The notes: generated by a model from the sequence alone, not told the origin. A DNA stretch of 64,000 nucleotides from Blastomyces gilchristii SLH14081 (GCF_000003855.2 NW_003101679.1:4301393-4365392); one strand, 5' to 3'. Shown: positions 38,259 to 48,892, numbered from the stretch's first letter. Translations and numbers: made by a program.

Positions 38259-40099
38259 ATATCATGAAAGAGAGAAAAGAAGTCTGTACAACTACTCTCT
38301 ATAATACTGAGAGTCAACACTCTGAAAATCTCTGTGAGAATTCTTGAAGAGAGTATCTATAATCTGAAGAGTTTATAAGCTTTGAGAAGTACTATAGAAG
38401 ACCTGATGTAAGAGAAAACAGAGTATAAGTCTTTATAAGATCTTCTATTCAGATTGTCTGAGCTGCAACTGAAGAATGAATATACTCAGTATATTTAGAA
38501 ACTGCTTATAGCAGGAATCAATTCTGCAGAAATAAAGAATTGAAGAGACTTAAATAATCTCTTATAAAGAGAGAACTGAATTTATATATCTGTGAATGAG
38601 TTTCTATATGTAGAACTTATTAAAAGACATTATAACTCTTCTCTTATGAGTCATTTTACAGATACTAGAACTCATGAGTTACTTATAAGAAAATACTTCT
38701 GACTGAAGATGTAAGAACTTGTGAAGAAGATAGTGAATTCTTATACTATTTATCAGAGTTTACAGATAGTGTAATTTAGATTATATAAAGAACTTACTTC
38801 TCTACTCATTTCATAGAAATCTTGAGAATAGCTAGAAATGAATACTCTTATGAGTCTCTCTGAAAGTAAGAATATATATAATACCTGCTTTGACAGTGTA
38901 CTGATGATAGTGAATTGCTTTATTAAGATAGCACACTTTATACTTACTTATAAAAACTTAAAGTTAAAGAATTTAACTCATATCTTCATCTACAATGTGA
39001 TTCAGTTGCATGAATTATCTATAAACATTATTTCAGATAAAGAATTAATTTTCATAGAAGAGTTCTAATCTGATCTGATGATTATACTGAAGATCTTATG
39101 AGATCTAAGCACAGTTTTTTATCAACAGATAGATGATCAGACAGAATATCTGATAAGTATATTGAAACAGTATCTGTAGTGCTTTGTCAATTATAATCAG
39201 AATAACTGAGTGCATTGATTATCACTCACAGAGTTTGTGTATAACAACTTAAAGTATATCAGCACAGATAAAACCCTCTTTGAGATACTCACTAAGACTT
39301 ATCTGTGAATGATTTTAATGAATCTGTGAGAGTATACTATAGAGTGTGATAATGTCTGTAAATGAGCTGAGAGAATTCAGAAGATCTGAGAGAAAGTCTG
39401 TAAATTCTTGAGAAAGACTCAAGAGTATCAGAAGAGATACTATGACTTCAAGCATATTATAAAGAGTTTCAAGAAAGATGATAGAGTCTGACTGAGTCTA
39501 GAAAACATTATTATATAGAGATTTAGTAAGAAGCTGAATCTCTTACAGATAGAGTCTTATAAGATTATGAAGAAAGTTAGTTTATAGTTTTACAGATTGA
39601 AACTGTTATCTGAGTTACAGATATACAATGTTTTTCATGTCTCTTTACTCTGTGAATATAAGAAATTTTTAGAAGAGAACTCTATGACTCATCACTCTGT
39701 CTGTAAAGCACTAGAGAGTGAAAGAGAATATCAGGTCAAAGAGATTATTAACTCAGAGAAGTGAGATTATGAGCTCTGATTCAAGATTCAGTGATAAGAA
39801 TATTCTGATAAAATAAATAAGTTCACTTAAGAATTATTCAGACAGATAAGATATCTGCAGAAGCTGAGATATAACTTTTATATTATAAATTCTAATAAGT
39901 CAGAATAATGCAGTCTTCACTAAGAATCTGATTATAATAAAGATATTAACACTGTCATTTGTAAATTCTAGTCTATAAGATAATGAATTTCTACTGAGAT
40001 GAACAGTCTGCAGTGTATATAAGAGAAGAAGAAATCATATTCTCATTAAAGTTAAAAAATAAGAAAATAAACAGGACTGTGAACACAATTTGAAGACTA

Positions 40100-40980
40100 A
40101 TAAAGAAAAAATAAAGAAAACTCAAATTTATACTCTTAATATCTGTGATACTCAATCTCTTCACAACTATCAATTTCTCTCTTTAAAGAAGTAGAGAGCA
40201 TTATATCTACAGTACAGATAATTATTGTATTTAATATGAAGACTGTCAGAAATGCACAGACTTCAGAGAAGTCAGATATCAGAGTGTGCACAGTTATAAC
40301 AGAGTCTTGAGAACTGATCATCTATATATGTAATCAGATATCTCTTACAAAGCTGTATTCATTCTCTCAGTTATACTGAAGTATTCAGTCTGAAAATAAT
40401 TAAGATGTGAAGAGAGAGCTCATCTGTTCAGATTAACTCTCATTATAAATTCATGATATTTGCATTATCTTAATTACCTGGATTTTATAAGTACTCAGAG
40501 ACTCATCTCTTATTAATAATGAGATTGTGAAAATATGCTGTGATGTGAGAATCATTGATAGAGAACCTAGGCATGTTTATATATATCTGATCAGAGATTG
40601 TGTGAGTAGAAGAGAGATAATCATAGACTCACAGAGCTGCAGAAGACACTGATAACACTGAGAGCTTTGTAAGAACTATTAGCTAGAATCTGTAAGGAAT
40701 TACTTATGAGAAGACTTACAGTAAAGAGAGAGACTGCACTGCTTAGAGTCAGAAACTAATCTGAGAGAGATAGAGAATTGACTGCTGATCTGAAGATCAG
40801 ATGCAGTGACAGAGCTAAGAGAAGTAAAGATACAGTTATAAGTGACAGCATCTCTGCTTTATCAGCTGATAAAAAGTAATTAGAGAAGTTATGAGAATAC
40901 TTATAAGAAGCTCAGCAGCAGTCAGACATTGTTGTGAAGATATTGAAATTGAAAAATTTTTATTCTTGAGAAGTTCTTGA
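40100..40980 (+). other. Extra 3' region (ORF3-like) of Gypsy copy 4
   Basis: Third example of the conserved post-pol region. Sense frame reads FKEVESIISTVQIIIVFNMK and then TVRNAQTSEKSDIRVCTVIT near 40180-40300, and later NNEIVKICCDVRIIDREPRH near 40520-40580. Function unknown; broken by stops. Confidence 0.45.
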
Positions 40981-41744
40981 ATCAATATACAGATATTATT
41001 AGAAATACTCTCTCTCTATTATCTGAGTGAAAATACTTTATAAATGAATGAAGATACTCACAGTTTGTGAGAATGAGAGCTATTATAGAAAAGAAGAAAA
41101 GAAGATGAAATTCTGCAGATAGATCTGAGATATTTATACTACTCTAGAGAGATTTACTTACACTGTGAGTGATTCTGTGAAACAGTCAGATCACTCTAGT
41201 AAATAAAAGTGATTATGAATTACAGATCTGAATCTTTCTATATGACTATAAAGAGTGATTACAGATTATGAATATCTTGATTCTACAATTCTACAGAGTT
41301 AATGAAAGAATGAAAAATTCCTCACAATTCTACAGTGTTAAAGAACAATGATTTATGAGAATGAGTGAAAGATTAACTTATGAATGTTTCTCTTTAATAA
41401 GAATAATCTCACAGAGAGTGATTTATCTGTGAGATGAATCTATGTAATAATTATACAAGAATCTTGTGAAAATAATTAAGAGTCAACTGAAACTCTTCTG
41501 TATAAAAGATGTGAGATAAATCTATGTGATAGTTAGAGAAGAATCTGTAGATTATAAAGAATCTCATAGAATAAGAAACTAAGTGACAGACTCTTTTCTC
41601 TTCACAGTAATAAGAGATTTTTCCTCACTGAGATTTTTTATAGATGTGAAGAGTTTTTAGTGAGTATTACTGCAGTACTGAGCTGATTCAATGAAGTCAC
41701 TCAGTGAAAGGCTTCACAGATGAAGTCTTAGAGAGGAAAAGATA

Positions 41745-42002
41745 TGTAAGAAATTCTGCTTCTTATAAATTCTTTATCTCTATTTCTATCTCTTATATAA
41801 TTAATAGAGCTAGCAGCTCTTGACTATATACAACTATATAGACTGGAGTTCATGAATACTATTTATAACTCAGCTTAAATACTATTATATATTTAATCTC
41901 TACATTTTATCTTTCTACTGCAAATACTTCTAGTAGTTAATAGTACATATTATGTCAAGCTGCAAACACTTAAATAATCGCCTGTGAGCACTTATTCTTA
42001 CA
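41745..42002 (+). repeat. 3' LTR of Gypsy copy 4
   Basis: 258 bp ending TTCTTACA, preceded by the purine tract AGAGAGGAAAAGATA (41730-41744). More heavily mutated than its 5' partner. Confidence 0.93.
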
Positions 42003-42007
42003 CTTCT

Positions 42008-42780
42008 TAATAGCTTAAGTAGTCACAGAGATATCTTTAAGAAGGTTAATAGCATATATTACTTATATCTTATAAGTATTATACTAACTCAGATTAAGAT
42101 AGAATTTTTATTCAAGAGTACAGATAAAACTGTGAAATTCAGATAAGATATTTCTCTTATATCTTAGAGAATCTTCAATCTTAATCTCTTTATCTTTATA
42201 ATAGATATAGATGTGTAGAAGCTGCAGCAGTGATAGAGTAATTAAAGAGCTTATATCAAAATATACAGTGAATTCAGAAATCTCAGATTTCTGTCAGAGT
42301 AGAGATATATACACTCTAGAGAATAATATAGTATTTCTCTCAGAGAGTGAGATTGAATCAGTCTCAGTACAGATATATAAGATTATATCAGTCTGTTAGA
42401 GCTTGACTGATTTAAATATATAATCAGATTAAGTGATTTAAATTATAATATAATAGAACTGAAGCAGTGACTAGTCAGTGATATTATATAGAGATAGTTA
42501 TTTAAAAAACTATATAAGTAAGCTTAACTATCTTGCTTAAATAGTGAGCTCATAGACTACAGAGTTATTATGAGAATATCATAGATATAATACTTAGTAT
42601 ACTAAGAAGATTGTATAAGATATATAGTAACTCTTATATATATTTCAGTAGAAGAAAAAATAAATCACTGACTTCTTTAATAAGAAGCTAGTATCTAGCT
42701 ATTCTATATAGACAATGAGTGAATATTCTTCTCTCATTTCATGAGTGAGAATAGCTGAAGTGATACCTCAGCAGTGTCTC
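42008..42780. other. AT-rich flank of the transposon block, probable end of the oldest relic
   Basis: Continuous with 34664 when Gypsy copy 4 is removed. Highly AT-rich; no protein similarity recognised. An open stretch at 42211-42399 (62 codons) is not supported. Composition changes to normal within a few tens of bases around 42780. Confidence 0.5.
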
Positions 42781-43593
42781 ATTGCCAAGGAAGAGTAATC
42801 TGCTGACCTCATATAGAAGCGGGGTTCTCATATTCATCAATCGGATCTTCCTATGATATATCCGAATGATGTCATAGGGTGGTTGCAAACCGGTTCGGAC
42901 GGGATGGAATCATCCGCATGGAAGCGATGGGCCGTGTGGAACCGCAACGGGGCCTTGGCGCGGCCGGGAGCGTGACATTAGCTCTTGAAAGAATGAGCCC
43001 TAGGAGTGAGTTCAAAAAGAAAGACTGCTGGGAGGAGCCACTGTACTCTGTGGTTAGCTGGTCCGAGGGGGGGTGTTGGGGGTCCCGGGGGTTGATCAGC
43101 CCTTCTACCAGCAGCGCTGGTGGTGACTGAGCTCTTTTGCCCCAGTAGCCTACATAATATAGTGGTTTGTCACGTGATCTAGGGAGATCGCCACAGGCAA
43201 TAGCCGCAGCAGCCGCAGCCGCCAACAGAAACCTTTTCCCATCAACGATATACCCTACGAGTCGTAGATCGAAGATCCGATTTAGTCGTTTTGACATTCG
43301 TCGTCAGTTACTCTCAAGTTCAACCATCAAATGGCCATGAATTCTTGATGAACTGGGTAACTTATGCTATTAATTTTCAAAAATAAAAAAGCGCTGACGA
43401 TAGGTCACAGTCATATATTTGATTTTGGTATAAAAGATTTAAAAAATAATGGGAGGCCATAATACATCTAAGGGGTTGATTTATAATAATAATAACAAAC
43501 GCGTAGCACCACAGCGAGGCAATCGGGACGGATCGGACAACAAAAAAAAAAAAAAAAAAAAGTTATCAAGCCCAATAATGAGGACGGTTGTTA
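42781..43593. other. Intergenic region between transposon block and LHS1
   Basis: Normal-composition DNA containing a TCACGTGA palindrome (43170-43177), a poly(A) tract (about 43542-43561) and the LHS1 3' flank. A 141-codon minus-strand ORF (43297-42872, MSKRLNRIFDLRLV start, with seven alanines) is open but has no recognised family and carries low-complexity sequence. It may be chance. Confidence 0.5.
43170..43177. promoter_or_regulatory. TCACGTGA palindrome
   Basis: E-box-type octamer (core CACGTG, bound by bHLH factors such as Cbf1 in yeast), in intergenic DNA next to the transposon boundary. One of three copies in the gene island, each followed by T. Confidence 0.4.
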
Positions 43594-46584
43594 TTACAGC
43601 TCATCGCGCCCTTTCTTCTTCTCCTCCTTCTCCTTTACTTTCTCCCTCTGTGTCTCCTCCTTCTCTTTCCCATTCTTCTGCTTCGATTTCCCGTTACCGC
43701 CAGACTGCTCGCTACCCCCAGGACGAGTCATCTTCTCCATAACTTTATTCAACTCCCGCTCCAATTCTCGAAGTTTTGCATCTATGTCTGTTGCAGTTAA
43801 AACAGGGTCTTCGGACTGGCTTAATTTTTCTTGAAGTGCGAGCTGTTTCTCGAGCCAGGAGGTTATGCTATAGTAGGCGCTCGAGAGGGAGGAGACATCG
43901 ATACCTGTGAAGGAGGGTGACTGGGTGGCTTTAGGGGACGGGGTGGAGGTTGTTGTTGTTGCTGTTGTGGAGGAGGAGATGGAGTCGTCTTCAAGAGAGG
44001 CGAAATCATCCGATGAGGAAGGGGAAGACGGTTCATTGGATGGCGTGGACGTCGTTGACGATGATTCTGTAGCGGAGCGAATGCTCTCCTGGGCATCTAC
44101 CTGCTTTTGCAAAATTTCGACGAGCATCTTCGCGTTTTCTAGGCTCTTTTGTAGAACTTCTATTTTAGTGGGGAGGAGGGAATATTCTTTCATCCGTTTG
44201 AGGGCTGGGTTGACATATTCCTTCAAACCATCCAGTTTTGTCTTGATGTCATCGATTACTGCGTCAGCACCATCTCCGTAGAGCCACTCGCTTGCTTCTG
44301 AGAGCGATTCTCGCAGCTTGGCGAGGTCAACTGCGGGTATCATTTTTAGGAATGTCTCATCATCGACGAGGTCTTGGGTGCGGTAAATAAATGCTTCAAG
44401 GTTATTGAACATTTCTTCACGCTTAAAGCGGGCAAGGTCTGAGGCGTCAAACGCGGCGAGACGACCCTTGATGCGTGCCAGATCGTCTTTTGAAGGTTGC
44501 TGGATGCCAAGCACAGAGGTGTCGAATGCGATCGGTATGGTTTCGGTCTTAACTTTAATGTTTTTGGATGGTTTGGTTGCTGATTCCGCGGTTGAACTTG
44601 CAGACGCAGACTCGCTGGCAGAAGAAGAAGTTGTAGTAGTAGACGCAGAGGTAGTTGCTGAGGATTCGGAATCCAGCGTAATAGACTCGTTTGCTAGATC
44701 ATCCTGAAGTGGCTGTTGATCACCCTTCTTGGAACCCAAGCCAAAGAATTCTTTCACATCTTCAACCACACCCTTCTTCTCGTCACTCACGTACTCGCAG
44801 CTCACGAACCCAGAGACAAGTTCAGGAATACCGTCAAGGGGGCTTAGCTGGATGGAGAGCTTGGCGGTAATATTTGCAGCAACACAGCCGAATTTACTTT
44901 TGAGAGTGGCCACGGATTGAGTCAAGTTCGTGGTTTCGATGCCGACAAGAGGTGCTTCGACCAATTTGCCATTGCGGGTAAACTGCTGATACAAGATGAA
45001 GTTAAAGTCGTCCAGGATTTTCATTGTCACCTGTTTTTCAGCCCCAATTGTGGAGAATGGTGTGAAAAGCATCTGATGCCTGTCCTTGTCTCCTGACTTC
45101 CATCTCATTCCCACAGCGAACCCAGGACTATCTCCTGCTCTGATATCCTTGACTCGGAAGGATCGACTAAGGGCTGCGCCTTTGAAGGTTGCGCCAAACA
45201 CGGCAGCTTCATCGGCGTTTACGTTGCTTCTTACCTTGACGGATTCTTTGGAGGCCGCTTCAAGCTCCTTCTGTACAAATGGCGTCCTAATTGTTCCCCC
45301 ATGAAGAATAATAGAATCCACATCCCCCAGGGAGAGTTTCGCAGACGCCAAAGCCTCAGTCAATGGTGCTGAGACACGGGCAGCGTGAGCCTTTGCGAGT
45401 TTCTCGAATTGAGCCCGCGTGATTTCATATTTGAAATTAACGTCGTCATGGTATAGACCCTCAAAAGAGGCCGCAGTGTCTGAATTGGCGCTCAAAATGT
45501 GTCTAACTCTTTCCGCCTCTTTCCAGAGCTTTGCCATTGTCCGCCCATGGATCCTGAGTTTCTCCGGTGGGGTGTCGTCCTTCAGCTTTCCAGTAGCAAC
45601 GAATTTCTCGATCATGTCGTCAACAATCAGTTGATTCAGGGCATCACCGCCCAACGTCTTATCCCAACCAATACCTACAACTTGTACTTCTTGAACAGTC
45701 TTGTTGAACCGGCCAACATCTTTGACAGACCGGCTTTGGAACCGAAGAACAGTCGCAGATGTACAACCAGCGCCCATATCATACACGACATGGTACTCTG
45801 GTTTCTTTCCATCTGATACGCTGGGGAAAGTCCGACTGGTGGCATAGTTGACACCAACAGCCAACCCGTCGCTGATCATAGCGATCACATTCAACCCAGC
45901 CAGTTCTGCCGATAACTCCACGCTCCGCTTCTCCTCCGCAGTGTAATACGGCGGGAAAGTGATGACGGCATCCTGGATTTCGGACCTCTGGCCACCCATC
46001 GCTTCCGCGTTGGCTTTAACCTGCTTCAACTGCATAGCCAATAACTCCTCCACCATAAAACGATCCCGACCTTGCTCTTCTGCCAGGCTTTTGCTTTTAA
46101 TCCCAATAGTAGCCCGTCCCGGGATTTCCCCAATATCAAGAGCGGGATACCGGCTCTTGTACATCTCAACGACATTTTCCTCGTTGTCACTGGAGCCCTG
46201 GACTCCACCCTCCAGCGGAATACCCAAGAGAACTTTCAGATTCGGAAACACATCGTCGGGGAACCGAGGGGCAAGCGAGAGCGCATCGCCACCATAAAAT
46301 CGCTCGGGAAAAACAGCATTTTGTTCACGCGCCGGCTTGAATGCCACAGCGGCAGCTTCCTTTCTCTTAGAATCCTTGGTCAAGACAATTTCGAGAGGTA
46401 CCCCCGGCTTCACCAGAGCGGCTTTTATGTATTCTGTTCCAAGATCTATTCCTATGATTGCGGAACCAGCCGCGGAAACCTGAGCGGGAAGAGCTGTGAG
46501 AATGAGGAATGCGAGGACGGAGGAGAGAAAGTATAGTGAGACTATTCGCGCTGAAGCAGGTCGTCGTCGGCCCGGGGGAGCCAT
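43594..46584 (-). CDS. LHS1: Lhs1/HYOU1-type ER lumenal Hsp70 (Hsp110/Grp170 family)
   Basis: A 996-residue single-exon protein. In yeast, Lhs1 acts in the ER lumen as nucleotide-exchange factor and co-chaperone for Kar2/BiP during protein import and folding. Residues 1 to about 38 form a signal peptide with a basic start (PPGRRR) and a hydrophobic core. The Hsp70 nucleotide-binding domain begins IIGIDLGTEYIKAALVKPG (43-61); the second phosphate loop is VVYDMGAGCTSATVLRF (266-282) and the adenosine loop is ILHGGTIRTPFVQKEL (426-441). A substrate-binding-like region and helical lid follow, with Ser/Thr-rich loops near 650-700 and 840-900. The C-terminus is charged and ends RDEL, an ER-retrieval signal of the HDEL/KDEL class. 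Length fits fungal Lhs1. The next gene is 1.1 kb away; no operon is implied. Confidence 0.96.
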   Translation of the reverse strand: MAPPGRRRPASARIVSLYFLSSVLAFLILTALPAQVSAAGSAIIGIDLGTEYIKAALVKPGVPLEIVLTKDSKRKEAAAVAFKPAREQNAVFPERFYGGDALSLAPRFPDDVFPNLKVLLGIPLEGGVQGSSDNEENVVEMYKSRYPALDIGEIPGRATIGIKSKSLAEEQGRDRFMVEELLAMQLKQVKANAEAMGGQRSEIQDAVITFPPYYTAEEKRSVELSAELAGLNVIAMISDGLAVGVNYATSRTFPSVSDGKKPEYHVVYDMGAGCTSATVLRFQSRSVKDVGRFNKTVQEVQVVGIGWDKTLGGDALNQLIVDDMIEKFVATGKLKDDTPPEKLRIHGRTMAKLWKEAERVRHILSANSDTAASFEGLYHDDVNFKYEITRAQFEKLAKAHAARVSAPLTEALASAKLSLGDVDSIILHGGTIRTPFVQKELEAASKESVKVRSNVNADEAAVFGATFKGAALSRSFRVKDIRAGDSPGFAVGMRWKSGDKDRHQMLFTPFSTIGAEKQVTMKILDDFNFILYQQFTRNGKLVEAPLVGIETTNLTQSVATLKSKFGCVAANITAKLSIQLSPLDGIPELVSGFVSCEYVSDEKKGVVEDVKEFFGLGSKKGDQQPLQDDLANESITLDSESSATTSASTTTTSSSASESASASSTAESATKPSKNIKVKTETIPIAFDTSVLGIQQPSKDDLARIKGRLAAFDASDLARFKREEMFNNLEAFIYRTQDLVDDETFLKMIPAVDLAKLRESLSEASEWLYGDGADAVIDDIKTKLDGLKEYVNPALKRMKEYSLLPTKIEVLQKSLENAKMLVEILQKQVDAQESIRSATESSSTTSTPSNEPSSPSSSDDFASLEDDSISSSTTATTTTSTPSPKATQSPSFTGIDVSSLSSAYYSITSWLEKQLALQEKLSQSEDPVLTATDIDAKLRELERELNKVMEKMTRPGGSEQSGGNGKSKQKNGKEKEETQREKVKEKEEKKKGRDEL

Positions 46585-47709
46585 TATGAGATTAGCTGTG
46601 TTGTATATTTATATCTGTTAGCCAGTTGACACTTTTTTTCAAAACCGGTAGCAACATTTTAAGAGTTAGAGAAATAAGTACCTGTATTGATACCAATTGG
46701 ACCAATTCCACCTCTTCGAGAAAAGTAGAAGGTAAAAGAGAAGACCACAAGGAGGAATTCTAAAAACTGGCAAAGGCCCCTCCCTCCTATACGGTTGTGA
46801 AATACATCAGGCAGAGTATGCGGTGGTTTAGAATCGGTAAATTGTTGTATATGAGACAGAAGCTTGGAAAGTTGACAGCTCGGAACCGTGGAAATGTTGA
46901 ATATAAAGAACGGAAGGAAAATTAAGGGACAGGAGAAGAGGACACGTTAAAATAACAGAAGGCTACGCCACGGGAATGTTTGCTCTTCGAAATATTATCC
47001 CGGCGTTAAAAGTCGGCAGAATGTTGAAGGCTTCCCTTTCGTTGTTCGCGCTATCATAAGGACACTTTGGCCGTTGGGAGAGTGCAAACATGCCACATCT
47101 AGTATGTTTGTTTTGAGATGGAATCTAGTTTGCCTCGTTTGCATTGTTGACAAGAGTCAGCTCACGTGATTCAGCACCTTCCCCTTTTTCAGGGCATTTT
47201 TTAGAACAGATACATACTACTATTACTGCACTCTGGTTTCTCTATTTTGGATTACGATAATAATTTTTTAAAAATATATGCTAGCTTATGGTTTCTTTAT
47301 GAACAATCTGGAACACTGACAACATAGAATATGACCTGCTCCAAATATTCTCCTGAAGCAATGCCCTCTGAAATTGAGCTTTTTGGTGATATATATATCA
47401 GGTAGGTAACGGAAGATAAATATGGTGCAGTAGTCAGAAAATAATAGTAAAAAATAACAATAACAACAATGATAATAGAAAGCTATATAAATTCCACCTA
47501 CGTTTTCTGTAGTTGATATGTAAGCAGGGGATCTCTTCCATGATCGGGTTAGCATTCACGTCTCAGCAAGATCCGCCCGTTCTAATCCACCCCCAATCAA
47601 AAAGAAGAAAAAAAAAAAAAAAAAAAGGGGGAGGGGGGGGGGAGGAAAGAGTTCGGGTCGAACATATCGCATCTCGTCTAGCAACCCAGGTAGACAGCTG
47701 TAAGAGTTG
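46585..47709. promoter_or_regulatory. LHS1 upstream region with paired CCAAT boxes
   Basis: Intergenic DNA between LHS1 (start 46584) and the protease gene (stop 47710). Two CCAAT motifs lie 9 bp apart (46693-46697 and 46702-46706), about 110-120 bp upstream of the LHS1 ATG. A TCACGTGA palindrome is at 47162-47169. A mixed poly(A)/poly(G) run is at about 47598-47645. No exact mammalian-type ERSE spacing was seen, so regulation by the unfolded-protein response is only plausible from the gene's identity. Confidence 0.4.
47162..47169. promoter_or_regulatory. TCACGTGA palindrome upstream of LHS1
   Basis: Second copy, about 580 bp upstream of the LHS1 ATG and 540 bp past the M35 stop codon. Confidence 0.4.
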
Positions 47710-48892
47710 TCAGTAAGTTTGATTCAGAATCTGGAGATATTGGCCCAAGAGCGTACCGTTTGCAAATAGGGAGAAGCTGTCAGCGTTATTCAATGCTTCC
47801 CAGGTGGAAAGAGATGTGGCTGCCTGGTGACCGTAAGCAAGATCATCGGTTCCAGGACTGAAGACGCCTGGAGTATGAGTGAATTCGTGGATGCTTGTGG
47901 TAACTCGATCCTGGCCGTGGCAGCGCCAGGTCAGATGGCTGAGAGAGTAGTAGGCGGGGCAGTTTGAGATAATGTTTCGGGAAGGGAGAGCATAGGCCAA
48001 GACGTTGGGTGAACAGATGCCATATGGGTCATCACAGTAATAGGTTGTTCGTCCACTAGTCGTGCTAGATGCCTCCCGGGCCACGGCATCGAAACGTGCC
48101 GCTACCAGATTGCGCACTTGCTGATCATTAGTTTTGAAGTACTGCGTGAATGCTCGGCCACCATTCCGTGCAGCGCCTGCTGCCATGGCCGCCAGAGGTG
48201 CAGAATCCCGAATCGCTCGAGTGGCGGCACTTCCCCTAGACCCAGTGCAGCCGGTAAGCCGGGTACGCTTGGAGAACTGGTTCAAGGAAGCGAAGTTCTT
48301 CGCGGCGGCTTTGCCATCGACATCAATCTCGAGCTCATTTGATTTGTAGTGAACCACTCCGGAAAGAGTATCACCATCCGTATCGGTGGTAGAGGCAAAT
48401 CCCTCCGCTTTTACAACGATGCGACCACCTTGGGAAAGATCGGCTGTAAATGCCACATCAAATTCGTCCTCGAATGATTCTCCTGGGCCAAGATGTGTGA
48501 AGACCTCAGGCGAAAGGCCACTTGTTTTGTGACGAAGCCGGACACCTGCGAACGGGACCTCGGCGCCTGCAAAAATGCATGTTAATCGTTTTACTCTAGG
48601 ACAACGGGTTTAAACCCGAATGAGGTTTCTTGGAGGGGTTTGTAGTACCTTGGCTATACACGGATACTTTTTTGACTGGAGCGGTGTCCTTGAAAAAGTT
48701 CAAGTTCAGGATGTTAAGGTCCTCGTCTCCATTGTTCGTGACAACAGCCTTGACCAAGGTACCCTCGACCTGTGTCAATTTCACGTCTAACTCAGGAATA
48801 TCATCAGCGCGTTTTTCGGTGGACGGAACGACACCGGCAATGGCAGTAGTAGCGAAGGCAACAATGGCTAAAATGCTCTGTGGTGACCGCAT
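47710..48892 (-). CDS. Secreted deuterolysin-type metalloprotease (M35, neutral protease 2 homologue), two exons
   Basis: Exons 48649-48892 and 47710-48566 with an 82-nt intron (48567-48648, GTACT..TTTTGCAG) give 366 residues. I chose the second ATG (48892) because it starts a signal peptide directly ([19 protein letters not shown]); an ATG at 48913 would add seven residues. Kex2-type KR at 27-28 and at 181-182 (FSKR|TRL) bound a propeptide; the mature enzyme is about 184 residues, as in the family. The zinc site is HEFTH (308-312) with the aspzincin GTxD..YG signature (GTDDLAYG, 320-327), so D323 is the likely third ligand. Cysteines fit the family's disulfides. It should cleave proteins outside the cell near neutral pH, with preference for basic substrates in known members. 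Confidence 0.94.

Larger units (their letters stand above)
36190..39900 (+). pseudogene. Pol remnant of Gypsy copy 4
   Basis: Plus-strand decayed Pol. RT block at 36840-37031 reads VSMIFIKKKNKDLRLCVDYH and ends NVYTW. RNase H start at 37443-37730 reads MNFYRQFIFIFMRIFLTLTD. Integrase piece at 38838-39068 reads SESKNIYNTCFDSVLMIVNC. Disrupted by the gap and inversion at 37785-38258, and by stops. Confidence 0.83.
34670..42002 (+). mobile_element. Chromodomain Ty3/Gypsy element, copy 4, full length with assembly gap and inverted segment
   Basis: Flanked by CTTCT at 34665-34669 and 42003-42007. LTRs 34670-34927 and 41745-42002. Plus-strand order: primer-binding site at 34929, gag to about 36050 with zinc knuckle remnant at 35986-36030, protease about 36190-36440, RT 36760-37400, RNase H 37440-37780, gap of 100 N (37785-37884), an inverted piece (37885 to about 38258), integrase 38400-39550, chromodomain about 39700-39840, extra 3' region 40100-40980, polypurine tract 41730-41744. 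Frames are broken but slightly less than in copy 1: a tryptophan codon survives at 37021-37024. Confidence 0.94.

Noticed and set aside
5824..42002. Regularly recurring 258-bp LTR units as a dispersed satellite
   Set aside because: All seven are accounted for as LTRs by TG..CA ends, polypurine tracts and target-site duplications.
1..42780. Dozens of 60-95 codon open frames in the AT-rich block as possible small genes
   Set aside because: They are fragments of gag, pol or transposase between mutation stops, or their antisense shadows, and recur at matching positions in sister copies.
1..42780. Block as a centromere
   Set aside because: Nested mutated Gypsy elements do occur in fungal centromeres, but this kind of genome can have many such AT-rich blocks, and nothing in the window distinguishes a centromere. 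CENP-A mapping would be needed.
42872..43297. 141-codon minus-strand ORF beside the transposon boundary
   Set aside because: Has a proper ATG but contains a polyalanine run, has no recognisable family, overlaps an 83-codon ORF on the other strand and sits in a compositional border.
45086..46536. Plus-strand ORFs opposite LHS1 (up to 154 codons)
   Set aside because: Antisense shadows of the clear Hsp70 reading frame.
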